From contig NZ_NFJP01000031.1 of NCBI RefSeq assembly GCF_002159915.1, positions 1 through 40,414 of the forward strand: DNA of 40,414 nucleotides, written 5' to 3'. The notes beneath the pieces are model-generated. The model ran no database searches. It was not told the origin of the DNA and saw only the letters and a program-made list of their open reading frames with translations. A program made the translations under genes and the position numbers. Origin of the DNA: Gordonibacter sp. An230 (GTDB taxonomy: Bacteria > Actinomycetota > Coriobacteriia > Coriobacteriales > Eggerthellaceae). Position 1 is the stretch's first letter; each line of letters starts with the position of its first letter. Below are positions 25,509 to 33,353 of this stretch, piece by piece.

Positions 25509-28500
25509 TTACTCCCTCCCTTCGTAGGTGGGCAGCCATTCCTTCAGACGCGGGTCGTCGGAAGTGTGGATGATGGGCTTTCCGGTGCTGTCGCACGGCA
25601 CAGGGTTGCCGAACGGCGAGTTCTCAGGCGTGGCCTTGTAGATCTTCACCTGGTAGGCGCGCAGGTTGGAGCTGCCGGCGTGCGGGTCTTGCGCATCGTG
25701 GTCGATCAGCTGGTTGACCTGCGAAAGCTGCCAGCCGTGGCCGGCGTCTTGCACCTCGGGGTACCACCACGTGTGCTCGAGGTTGATGACGTCTTCCTTC
25801 ACGCCGTAGTACAGGTCGGCCACCTCGCGGATCTTGCCCCATTCGGTTTCGATCCACACCCAGTCGCCCTGCTCGATGCCGTACTCGGCAGCCGTCTTCG
25901 GGTTGATCTCCACGCGCGGCACGGGCCACAGCTCGCGGCACCAGGGGAGCTGGCGATGCTCGGAGTGGAAGTACACGGGGATGCGGCGGCCGGTGGTGGC
26001 GGTCAGCGGGTACTCCTTGATGCGGTCGCCGTCCTTCGGGCCGTGCGGCGGCTCGCAGTAGGAGGGTACGAACCACTCGGGATGGTCGGGATGGTGCGAC
26101 TCCATGACGGTGGACCAGATCTCCTGCTTCATGGTCGGCGTGAAGAAGCCCGGCTTCCAGTTGCCGATGCCCTTGCCAGCCGTGTAGTCGAGACGGCCCC
26201 AAACGCGGTCGCGTGCGCGCAGAGCGCCCGTCTGGTAGCGGCGGTACGTGCCCCAGTTGCGCGGTTCGACGTCCTTCGCCTGCCACCAGCCGTGCTCCTG
26301 GAAGGCGGCCACGTACTCGTCCCACGTCTTGTACTTGGGCGTGACCTCGGCCATCGGCACGCCGTGGCGCTCGAAGGTGGGAACGCCGTTCTCCACGTGC
26401 CAGGTAGTGTAGGTCAGCTCGTCGTCGGTGAGCAGCTTGATGGAGTCGTCGAGCTGCCACTGGATGTCGGGCCACTCGTTGCCCTCTTCGGTCGTCCACG
26501 GCCAGTTCATGCGGCGTGCGAGGTCCATGACGATCTCGGGATCGTACTTGGCCTCCGCAGGCGGCTGCACGCACTTGACCGTGGCGCCCATGGCGCCGGA
26601 AGCGCCCTGCGAGGCGCGCGGCGAGTTGAGCTCGATCCAGTGCGCGACGGGCAGGATGATGTCGGCTGTGTCGTTTTGCGGCGTGTGCCACAGGTTGAGG
26701 TCCACGTAGAAGTCGAGCGAGCAGAGGGCCTCCCAGGCGCGCGTGGTGTTCGACTGGCTCATGAAGTTGCCGGATTCGTTCCACAGGGCGCGCAGCGGGT
26801 AGGGGTCGCCCGTGATGGCGGCATTCCACACCGAGTGGCTGTCGGCCCAGTACTGCCACCAGCCCAAAAGCGGGAACTTGTCGCGGCCGATCTGCTTGAG
26901 GTTGACTTCCTCGGGCGGGGTGGTGGCACCCGGCGCCCAGGCGCTGAAGCCTTGCAGGTCGCCGTCGATGGGCACGATGGTGGGGCCGCGGTTGCCGCCC
27001 GGGGTGTCCAGGTTTCCGGTGATGCCCACGAGGTTGTCGAACACGCGGCAGGTTTGGATGCAGTTGCAGAAGTGCTCGATGGCCAGCATGTACTGGATGC
27101 CGCCGTTGCCGTAGCCGCTCTCGGGGTCGAGGCGCGTGCCGTAGGCCGTGGCCGCGGCCTCGATCTCCTCGGCGGGGATGCCGGTGATCTCGGCGGCCAC
27201 CTCGGGGGTGTACTCGGCGGCGCGGGCCTTGTAGTACTCCCACACCGGCTTCACCTTCACGGTGCGCCCATCTTTGAGCGCGATCTCGAACTCGCCTTCG
27301 AGGGCGGGGTCGATGGCGGGGTCGAAGGGCAGAAGGTCGGGCACCCAGCCCTGCGTCTGGCCGGGCAGCAGGTTGTCCTGCGCGGCTTCGCGGCCCGTCT
27401 CGCGGGCTTTCACGGAGTCGTAGTTCTCGCCTTCCCAGAAGCCGCCCGTGTCGTCGATGTTGCCTTCCTGGTCGGCGTTGAACCAGGTGAACGCGCCGTA
27501 CTCGTGCTCGATGCCCTGATCTTTGAGGGCTTCCCAGTTGTTGTCGTACACGAGGAACTTGTACGGGCTGCCGCCCTCTTTGATGTCGCTTTCCTTGAGA
27601 AGGTGCGTTTTCACGTCCCAGTACGAGCCGTCGGTGCGCACGGTGGGGAAGCCGGAGGGCTCCATGTCCTCGCACACGAGGAACGGGGCGTTCGTCCACT
27701 TCTTGGTGTACAGCTCGTCGTAGAGCTTCTTCTCTATGATGACGTTCGTCCAAGCCAAGCCCAGCGCGGCGTCGGTGCCGGGGCGCAGGTGCTGCCAGTA
27801 GTCGGCTTCCTTGCCCATGTTGGCCATGCGCGGGTCGACGCTGATGTGGACGTCGGCGCGCGACGCGACGTCGACGGTGGTGCGGCACGAGTCGTCGTAG
27901 TTGGACAGCTCCGATGCGCCGCCCCACTGCACGTACACCTTCGGGCGGCAGATCGTCTCCATCCACGACATGGCGAACTGCGACACCATGGTGGTGGCGA
28001 AGTGGCGCGGACCCTTGCAGATCTGCCAGGCCTCGACGTTGTTCGGCGTCTCGAGCATGTTCTTCAGGATGGACTCCGAGTGCATGCACCAGATGCGCGA
28101 CGTTCCCACCTGGCAGGCGATGGCCTCGCCGCCGTGCTTCGCTTTGATCTCCATGAAGTTGTCGATGACGGTCTGCATGGCTTCGTCCCAGCTGATGCGC
28201 TGCCATCCGGGCTCCTCGCCCTTGGGATTGGTGCGCTTCATGGGGTAGTGCAGACGGTCGGGGTGGTACGCCGCCTGGATGGACGACTGCGACTTCGTGC
28301 AGCAGTTGCCCATGGACTGGAACGCGCCCTCGTCACCTTCGACGCGGATGGCGCGCCCGTTCTGGACGATGACCTTGACGCCGCACTCCATCTTGCCGCA
28401 GCCGCGGCAGCATGTCTTCACAGCCACGGTGTCCTGGCCGGAAACCACCGGATAGGTTTCCTCGGCCAGTGCGGTGTGCGTCGATGCGCCGAACGCCGCA

Positions 28501-28565
28501 GCCGCCGCGCCGGTGATGGCGGCGGTTTTGACGAACGTGCGCCGCGACATAGTCAGATTGCCCAT
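25509..28565 (-). CDS. Tat-exported molybdopterin oxidoreductase, catechol/dopamine dehydroxylase (Dadh)-type
   Basis: A 1018-residue molybdoenzyme, longer than DmsA. The Tat signal is MSRRTFVK (residues 6-13). [4Fe-4S] ligands lie in CCRGCGKMEC (52-61) and GNCC (86-89). Molybdopterin-binding segments include SVDPRMANMG (242-251) and, at the C-terminus, TATTGRRIPVYFHSEHRQLP. Overall sequence and the catalytic/Fe-S/anchor gene order match my knowledge of the Eggerthella catechol dehydroxylases, which replace the para-hydroxyl of catechols with hydrogen; dopamine dehydroxylase looks closest, but I could not run an alignment. An Arg stands at 507 (QTCRVF), near the R506S position reported to decide Dadh activity. 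The frame is open 130 codons upstream, but ATG 28565 has the Tat signal and GGAGGAGGA before it. Confidence 0.85.
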   Translation of the reverse strand: MGNLTMSRRTFVKTAAITGAAAAAFGASTHTALAEETYPVVSGQDTVAVKTCCRGCGKMECGVKVIVQNGRAIRVEGDEGAFQSMGNCCTKSQSSIQAAYHPDRLHYPMKRTNPKGEEPGWQRISWDEAMQTVIDNFMEIKAKHGGEAIACQVGTSRIWCMHSESILKNMLETPNNVEAWQICKGPRHFATTMVSQFAMSWMETICRPKVYVQWGGASELSNYDDSCRTTVDVASRADVHISVDPRMANMGKEADYWQHLRPGTDAALGLAWTNVIIEKKLYDELYTKKWTNAPFLVCEDMEPSGFPTVRTDGSYWDVKTHLLKESDIKEGGSPYKFLVYDNNWEALKDQGIEHEYGAFTWFNADQEGNIDDTGGFWEGENYDSVKARETGREAAQDNLLPGQTQGWVPDLLPFDPAIDPALEGEFEIALKDGRTVKVKPVWEYYKARAAEYTPEVAAEITGIPAEEIEAAATAYGTRLDPESGYGNGGIQYMLAIEHFCNCIQTCRVFDNLVGITGNLDTPGGNRGPTIVPIDGDLQGFSAWAPGATTPPEEVNLKQIGRDKFPLLGWWQYWADSHSVWNAAITGDPYPLRALWNESGNFMSQSNTTRAWEALCSLDFYVDLNLWHTPQNDTADIILPVAHWIELNSPRASQGASGAMGATVKCVQPPAEAKYDPEIVMDLARRMNWPWTTEEGNEWPDIQWQLDDSIKLLTDDELTYTTWHVENGVPTFERHGVPMAEVTPKYKTWDEYVAAFQEHGWWQAKDVEPRNWGTYRRYQTGALRARDRVWGRLDYTAGKGIGNWKPGFFTPTMKQEIWSTVMESHHPDHPEWFVPSYCEPPHGPKDGDRIKEYPLTATTGRRIPVYFHSEHRQLPWCRELWPVPRVEINPKTAAEYGIEQGDWVWIETEWGKIREVADLYYGVKEDVINLEHTWWYPEVQDAGHGWQLSQVNQLIDHDAQDPHAGSSNLRAYQVKIYKATPENSPFGNPVPCDSTGKPIIHTSDDPRLKEWLPTYEGRE

Positions 28566-28690
28566 ACTCCTCCTCCTTCGTCTTCTCGTCTTGCTCCTAC
28601 TCGTCTTCTTCGGGCGAACGGGGCGGGGGGCTGCCGTCGGGCGCATCTCGCGCATCGCTTTGGTCGCCGACGGTGCAAAGTCCCTGTATC

Positions 28691-28728
28691 GCTTGCGACG
28701 ACCATACGGAGAAAGGGACGTCGCAAGC
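28691..28728 (-). promoter_or_regulatory. Leader hairpin upstream of the molybdoenzyme operon
   Basis: Perfect 10-bp arms GCTTGCGACG (28691-28700) and CGTCGCAAGC (28719-28728), about 125 nt before the start codon on the minus strand. A nearby GTCCCT/AGGGAC pair offers an alternative fold. It may be a leader structure or a binding site. Confidence 0.4.
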
Positions 28729-28760
28729 ATCGTGCAAACGTTGAAAAGAGGATTTCGAAC

Positions 28761-28778
28761 ATCATAAATTCTTATGAT
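28761..28778. promoter_or_regulatory. 18-bp dyad upstream of the molybdoenzyme operon
   Basis: ATCATAA-ATTC-TTATGAT, a perfect dyad, immediately followed by an overlapping ATGAT-N6-ATCAT. It lies in an AT-rich island between the divergent molybdoenzyme and luxR genes. Size and symmetry suit a dimeric regulator. Confidence 0.5.
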
Positions 28779-28847
28779 TTTGCGATCATGAAAAACTCGG
28801 TAAGCATTTGAACTGGCATTACGTATGTTTCTGTCGTGAATTATTCC

Positions 28848-28864
28848 TAAACTAGAACAGTTTA
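28848..28864. promoter_or_regulatory. 17-bp dyad TAAACT-N5-AGTTTA, candidate LuxR operator
   Basis: Perfect 6-bp arms around AGAAC. It has the same TAAAC...GTTTA ends as the dyad at 4269-4286 in the other divergent luxR/reductase region. Confidence 0.5.
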
Positions 28865-28893
28865 TGAGGGGGAGAGTGAGCTTGTCTTTTCCG

Positions 28894-28899
28894 TATAAT
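28894..28899 (+). promoter_or_regulatory. -10 element TATAAT for the LuxR gene at 29085
   Basis: A consensus TATAAT in an AT-rich stretch, 30 bp after the 28848-28864 dyad. It implies a leader of about 180 nt containing the hairpin at 28915-29006. No good -35 box is seen, which fits activator dependence. Confidence 0.5.
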
Positions 28900-28914
28900 T
28901 TGGTACGCCGAAAG

Positions 28915-29006
28915 AGGCTCCGACGAGCGGGTGGAGGAGTGGGCCGCCACGCCAAGGCGCGGCGGCGAAGCGGCTGCTCGACCCCTCCGCCTATTCGTCG
29001 GAGCCT
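28915..29006 (+). promoter_or_regulatory. Long hairpin in the luxR 5' leader
   Basis: Perfect 12-bp terminal arms (AGGCTCCGACGA and its complement at 28995-29006), with a weaker inner pairing and a GCCGCC/GGCGGC top stem. No T-tract follows, so it is unlikely to be a simple terminator. Confidence 0.5.
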
Positions 29007-29084
29007 TATGGGGAGGGGAAGATCGGACGCGGGCGGGGTAGGCGTGTCCGGTGCCTCGTGCAGGTTCGAGGGGAGTGGGGGAGC

Positions 29085-30563
29085 GTGGAGAAGCTTCGAG
29101 GAGCATGGGGCGCTGCGCTTGGGGAAGGCCTTTCTTCCAATCGGGTTGTGGGCGCCGCTTTGCAGTGGCTGTGGATGATAATGATGTTCTACAGCATCGT
29201 GCCGTACCGCTTTTCCTCCGATGAGCGAGGGTCGCTGTACATGGGGCTCCTCATCTCGCTCGTGGCCATGGTCGTGACCATGTTGTTCGTGGCGGTCATC
29301 GTGCGTCGCGAGCGCGTGGGAACCAACCGTTTCGTCGTCGGGGGCGCGGCCTTCATGATGAGCGTGGGATCGGTGCTCGCGCCCTTTTCCGATCCCACTA
29401 CGCCTATCGGCATGCTCGCGCTCGGTTTGAGCGCCGTTATGACCGGGACGGGTTCGGCAGTGCTGTTCCTGTGCTGGATCGAGCTCGAATCGAGCTTGGG
29501 CGGGCGCTTGGCGCTCGTGGAGCTTGCCGCATCGCTGTGCGCGGCGTTTGCGATGGGCTGCCTGCTAATCGCGGGCCCGACGGTGCCGGTGGTGGTGCTA
29601 ATTGCGGTCATGCCCGTGCTTTCGGCCGTGCTGCTGAGGCGCTGCGCGGCTTCGCTTTCTGCGCTGATCGCGCAGCGAGAACCTGAGCAGAAGCTTTCGC
29701 GCAACACGGTCGCCTTGTTTGCGAAGGCCCTTGCGGGAGCGGTGCTCATAGGCGCGCTCATGGGGTTTTTCGATGTGGTGTCGGGATGCAAGACCTATGA
29801 GGTGCAGGATGTTCACGGCATGTTCCTGTTTTTAGCAGGACTCGCTGGCGCGCTCGCCATCTGCGTGATCTCCGTGTTCCTTCATCGCGACGGCATCTTC
29901 TACTCCTACCGCGTGTCCATGCTCGTGCTGTGCTTGGGATGTTTGTTCACGCCGTTCATGTCCGATGCCAACACGTATTCGAGCGCTCTCATTTTCAGCG
30001 GCTACCATTGTTTCGTGCTCGTGCTGTGCGTTGTGTGCATCGACGTGTCGTCGAGCTTTCGCGTCAGTCCGGCGCGCACCATCGGGCTGGGATTCGTGGC
30101 GCTGTACGGCGGCGAGACGGTCGGTTCGCTGTTTGCGCATTCGCTTGAGGCGACGGGCGCGAGCATGTTCGACCTCACCCTGCTCACGTTAGTGGCGATG
30201 TCGCTTTTGCTGATAGCCCACCTGTTCCTGTTCACTGAGACAGACCTTGTGAAGATCGGCATCGGGGAGGTCAGCCTGATGGCGGTGACCGATTCGGCGG
30301 AGGGTTCCACTGGCGAAGCGGCCGATCCGGTGGATCCGAGCGTGATCATCGCCGAGCGCTTCTCCCTGTCTCCGCGCGAAACCGACGTGCTGCCGTTGCT
30401 TTTGGAGGGACGCACCATTTCGCGCATCCAAGAGGCGCTGTTCATTTCGGCGGGCACGGTGAGCACGCACATTCGCCACATCTACCAGAAAACGGGCGTG
30501 GACAACCGCCAGGAGCTCATCGATCTTGCCCATGAGATGGTCGAGCAGGACGAGGCGGGCTGA
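29085..30563 (+). CDS. Membrane-embedded LuxR-type transcriptional regulator, divergent from the molybdoenzyme operon
   Basis: About 492 residues: roughly ten or more hydrophobic helices, a polar linker (DSAEGSTGEAADPVDPS), then a LuxR/GerE helix-turn-helix (FSLSPRETDVLPLLLEGR, then GTVSTHIRHIYQKTGV). GTG 29085 is preferred because AGGGGAG lies 9 nt upstream; GTG 29058 is the alternative and would add nine residues. The divergent arrangement with the molybdoenzyme genes and the dyads between them point to substrate-dependent control of that operon. In Eggerthella catechol dehydroxylases, induction by the cognate substrate and nearby LuxR proteins are known from the literature. Confidence 0.84.
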   Translation: MEKLRGAWGAALGEGLSSNRVVGAALQWLWMIMMFYSIVPYRFSSDERGSLYMGLLISLVAMVVTMLFVAVIVRRERVGTNRFVVGGAAFMMSVGSVLAPFSDPTTPIGMLALGLSAVMTGTGSAVLFLCWIELESSLGGRLALVELAASLCAAFAMGCLLIAGPTVPVVVLIAVMPVLSAVLLRRCAASLSALIAQREPEQKLSRNTVALFAKALAGAVLIGALMGFFDVVSGCKTYEVQDVHGMFLFLAGLAGALAICVISVFLHRDGIFYSYRVSMLVLCLGCLFTPFMSDANTYSSALIFSGYHCFVLVLCVVCIDVSSSFRVSPARTIGLGFVALYGGETVGSLFAHSLEATGASMFDLTLLTLVAMSLLLIAHLFLFTETDLVKIGIGEVSLMAVTDSAEGSTGEAADPVDPSVIIAERFSLSPRETDVLPLLLEGRTISRIQEALFISAGTVSTHIRHIYQKTGVDNRQELIDLAHEMVEQDEAG

Positions 30564-30566
30564 TCG

Positions 30567-31229
30567 ATGGAGACAGCTCACCTTGCCGAGTTCGCACGGG
30601 TGGCCGATTTCGGCAGCTTCACGGCGGCGGCTCGCGAGCTGCATCTCACGCAGTCGACGTTGAGCAAGCACATCGCCCTGCTCGAGCGCGAGTTCGGGGT
30701 TGATCTGTTCGTGCGCGACCGCAACGGCGTGAGCCTGACCGAGGCGGGAGGCGTGCTGTACGCTCAAGCGTGGCAGATCAAGCGGCTGCTGCGCGCCACC
30801 GAGGCGCTTGTGCGCGCCGCGGGCGAAGGGCATGCGGGCGCGCCGTGCGGGGCGGCGGGTGCCGGCATGGGGGCGGCTGCTGCGCGCGGGGCCGCGGGGG
30901 CGCAGGGCTCCCGCGCGGCGATGCGCGGCGCAGCGGGCGGCGCAGCGGGCATGTCGGGAGGGCTCGCCCGGGGTGCGGCGCGCGCGACGGACGCCGGTGA
31001 CACCGCGCTGCGCTGCAAGTGCCGGCTCGTGGCCGAGCGCCGCGGCCTCGACGGACGCGAGTTGGGCGCGCTCATCTTGTACGTGGAGGAGCGCGGTTTC
31101 GAAGCCATCGAGGCCGAGCTGGGGCTTTCGCGCGACGAGGTGGCCGACGTGCTGGCCTGCGTGTACCGCAAGCTCGGCGTGGAGGACAAGCAGGGGGTGC
31201 TCGACCTCATCCATTCCGTTTCGGAATGA
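30567..31229 (+). CDS. LysR-type winged helix fused to a LuxR-like C-terminal HTH (hybrid regulator)
   Basis: A 220-residue protein of unusual build. Residues 8-60 are a typical LysR DNA-binding domain (FGSFTAAARELHLTQSTLSK, then FVRDRNGVSLTEAG). No LysR substrate-binding domain follows. Instead there is an Ala/Gly-rich linker (about 85-143) and then a C-terminal segment (158-216) that aligns with the LuxR HTH of the regulators in this window: RELGALILYVEERGFEAI, ELGLSRDEVADVLACVYRK and DKQGVLDLI compare with IYRKADVHSKQGLLDAL in the protein at 20134. The second HTH is divergent and may have lost DNA binding. ATG 30567 lies 3 bp after the luxR stop, so the pair is one transcript. Confidence 0.82.
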   Translation: METAHLAEFARVADFGSFTAAARELHLTQSTLSKHIALLEREFGVDLFVRDRNGVSLTEAGGVLYAQAWQIKRLLRATEALVRAAGEGHAGAPCGAAGAGMGAAAARGAAGAQGSRAAMRGAAGGAAGMSGGLARGAARATDAGDTALRCKCRLVAERRGLDGRELGALILYVEERGFEAIEAELGLSRDEVADVLACVYRKLGVEDKQGVLDLIHSVSE

Positions 31230-31359
31230 TGGTAGACGCGCCAGCGCCGCTCGGGCATACTCGATCCTGCGAATGCATGAGGAAGCACTGCGAACACTGT
31301 GAAGCCGGGGGGCTTCGAGCAAAGGGCTTCATCCAAAGAGGATGGATGGAGGCCGAACG

Positions 31360-33225
31360 ATGGGTGCTTGCACAGTCGCGTCCGTACGGGACGCGATGGA
31401 CGAACTTCTCAAACTGCCGATAGAGGGCGCGTGCGCGTGCGTGGAGCACGACGCGTCCGACGACATCGCGCCGGCGCTTTTGGCGTACGCTCGCCGCGTC
31501 GCCGAGGCTGGGTTGCCCGTGCGCGTCGTATGCGCCGACAGCTGGACGGCGGCGCGCTATCGGGCGCTTTTAGCCGCTGATCCGATGCCGTCGCTCAACG
31601 CGACGAGCGTGATGTCCGTGCGCGATCTGGCTTTGGACGTCATGGGCGATGCGCGGGTGAGCGCTGCTGCGGGCCGCGGCGCGCGCGTGCTGGACGGCAA
31701 CGAGATGGACGTCCTCATGGAGGACGTGAAGGTGAGCGGCCTCAAGCCCGGTCGCTTGCGCGAGATGCTCAAATTCTTCTACAAAAGCATCAGCGAGTGC
31801 GCCGACGATGACGAGCGCTGGCTCATCTCCGCCGAAGAGCAGACCGTCCACGCTATCCTGACCGAGAACCTTGAGGCGCGCCGCGCGCTTCTGCCGTGCG
31901 AGGCGGCGTCGCTCGCGTACCGCGGCCTGGCGTCTGCCGGCGTCGAGCGGGAGGGGCTCGTGCTGGTGGTGGACGATTACACGACGATGAGCAGGGCCTC
32001 GCAGCGTTTGGTGCGCCATCTGGCCACGCGCGGTTTGGTGGCGGCGGGGCGCGCGCTGGCGGCTGCGAGCGCCGAGGAGCCGTATCCGTGCTTCGAAGGG
32101 TTCCGCGAGCTTGCCGATGCGGCCGATCACGTAATGAGGGTGGAGGACGCGCGGCTGAGGGCCGCTCGGGAGAGCCGCGCGCTTGCGACTCCCGAGGCCG
32201 AGCGCGAGTTCGTGGCCGCGTCGGTGGAGGAGCGCCTTGCGGCGGGTTCGGCGCCGAGGGACGTGCTGGTGGCGGTGCCGAACGCGGCATGGGGCGCGCG
32301 TCTGGCCGACGCGCTCGAGGAGCGCGGCGTGCCTGTGGAGCGCTCGTTCTCCGACGGGAAGATCAAGGGCGATCCCCGTACGGAAGGCCGTTACGTCCAG
32401 CTCAAACTGGCGACGTTCCTTCGGCTTCTCCTCGATCCCGCCGATTTCGCATCTTTGCGTTCGTGGATGGGCTTCGGCGATTGGCTTTTGCGCTCCGATG
32501 CGTTCTTGGAACTTTTGGCGTACGCGCGCGAGCGCGGCATCTCCGCTGCCGAGGCCGTGGCGCAGCTGCGCGCGCAGCGCGACGAGGAGCGCGCCTCGAC
32601 CATCTTCGGGAAGTTCGACGCGCCGCTCGACGAGCTTGACGAGCTGCGCCGCGCATGCGCGAACGGGCTGACGCGCAAGGAGGCGTGCGCGCTGTTCGAG
32701 GCGCACGGCATGCCGCTTTCCGAGCGCCAAGCGGCGCTTCTGGGCGACGATCCCGCGTGTGCGGACATCGAGCGCCTTGCGCGCGAGGCGTTTCGCCCGC
32801 CCGTGGAGAACGCGGCGCGCGATGCCGTGCGCGTCGCGACGTACGGGCGCTGCCATGGCCGTCATGCGCGGTTCGTGTTCGTGACCGGCTTCGTGAACGG
32901 GTTTCTTCCCGGCAACGATGCGGTGGACGACAAATTCACCATCGACCACAGGCGCGTGGCTCTCGAGCGCGAACGGGCGCTTGTGCTGGACGTGCTGGCC
33001 GCAGCGGATGCGCAGGTGGTGTGCACGCGCTTCGAGCGGGCGGCGCTGGAGGCCACCGCGCGCATGAACGTGCAGATCACACGCGTGTTCGTGCGCGATG
33101 GCGAGCGGCTGGCCAGCGTGGCGCCCTCCGCGTTCGCGTCGTTGTCCGACGAGGTGCTGTCGATCGACCCCAGCGTTCCCCGCGAGCTGCCCACGAAGGT
33201 GCTCTACAACGCCTCGACCCGGTGA
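31360..33225 (+). CDS. UvrD/PcrA-like (SF1 helicase-like) protein without visible Walker A motif
   Basis: A 621-residue cytoplasmic protein. Two regions resemble superfamily 1 helicases: a Walker-B/motif II-like LVLVVDDYTTMSRASQRLV near 200, and a C-terminal part with PRDVLVAVPNAAWGARLADA, LEERGVPVERSFSDG, then RFVFVTGFVNGFLPGND and a RRVALERERALVLDVLAAA segment that mimics helicase motifs V-VI. The N-terminal part lacks a GxxGxGKT loop, so ATPase activity is doubtful. It may be a degenerate helicase or an AddB-like accessory protein with another role. ATG 31360 has GGAGG 7 nt upstream. It is the first gene of a run leading into TorD and Fe-S genes, although 128 bp separate it from the next gene. 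Confidence 0.6.
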   Translation: MGACTVASVRDAMDELLKLPIEGACACVEHDASDDIAPALLAYARRVAEAGLPVRVVCADSWTAARYRALLAADPMPSLNATSVMSVRDLALDVMGDARVSAAAGRGARVLDGNEMDVLMEDVKVSGLKPGRLREMLKFFYKSISECADDDERWLISAEEQTVHAILTENLEARRALLPCEAASLAYRGLASAGVEREGLVLVVDDYTTMSRASQRLVRHLATRGLVAAGRALAAASAEEPYPCFEGFRELADAADHVMRVEDARLRAARESRALATPEAEREFVAASVEERLAAGSAPRDVLVAVPNAAWGARLADALEERGVPVERSFSDGKIKGDPRTEGRYVQLKLATFLRLLLDPADFASLRSWMGFGDWLLRSDAFLELLAYARERGISAAEAVAQLRAQRDEERASTIFGKFDAPLDELDELRRACANGLTRKEACALFEAHGMPLSERQAALLGDDPACADIERLAREAFRPPVENAARDAVRVATYGRCHGRHARFVFVTGFVNGFLPGNDAVDDKFTIDHRRVALERERALVLDVLAAADAQVVCTRFERAALEATARMNVQITRVFVRDGERLASVAPSAFASLSDEVLSIDPSVPRELPTKVLYNASTR

Positions 33226-33353
33226 GGCGGCGGGTGCGAGCGAGCGGCGGGTGCAAGGCGCGGACGCTGGCGGGCTCCGACATATGGACGATCCCTCCCG
33301 ATGGGGAGGCGAGGTTGCAAGTGAAGGTGCGAGTTTCGAGAGGATTGATGAGC

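Noticed and set aside
24948-28811. Very long plus-strand open frame (over 1200 codons) opposite the molybdoenzyme operon
   Set aside because: It is an antisense shadow of two high-GC genes. It has no ribosome-binding site or recognisable domain, while the minus-strand proteins are unmistakable.
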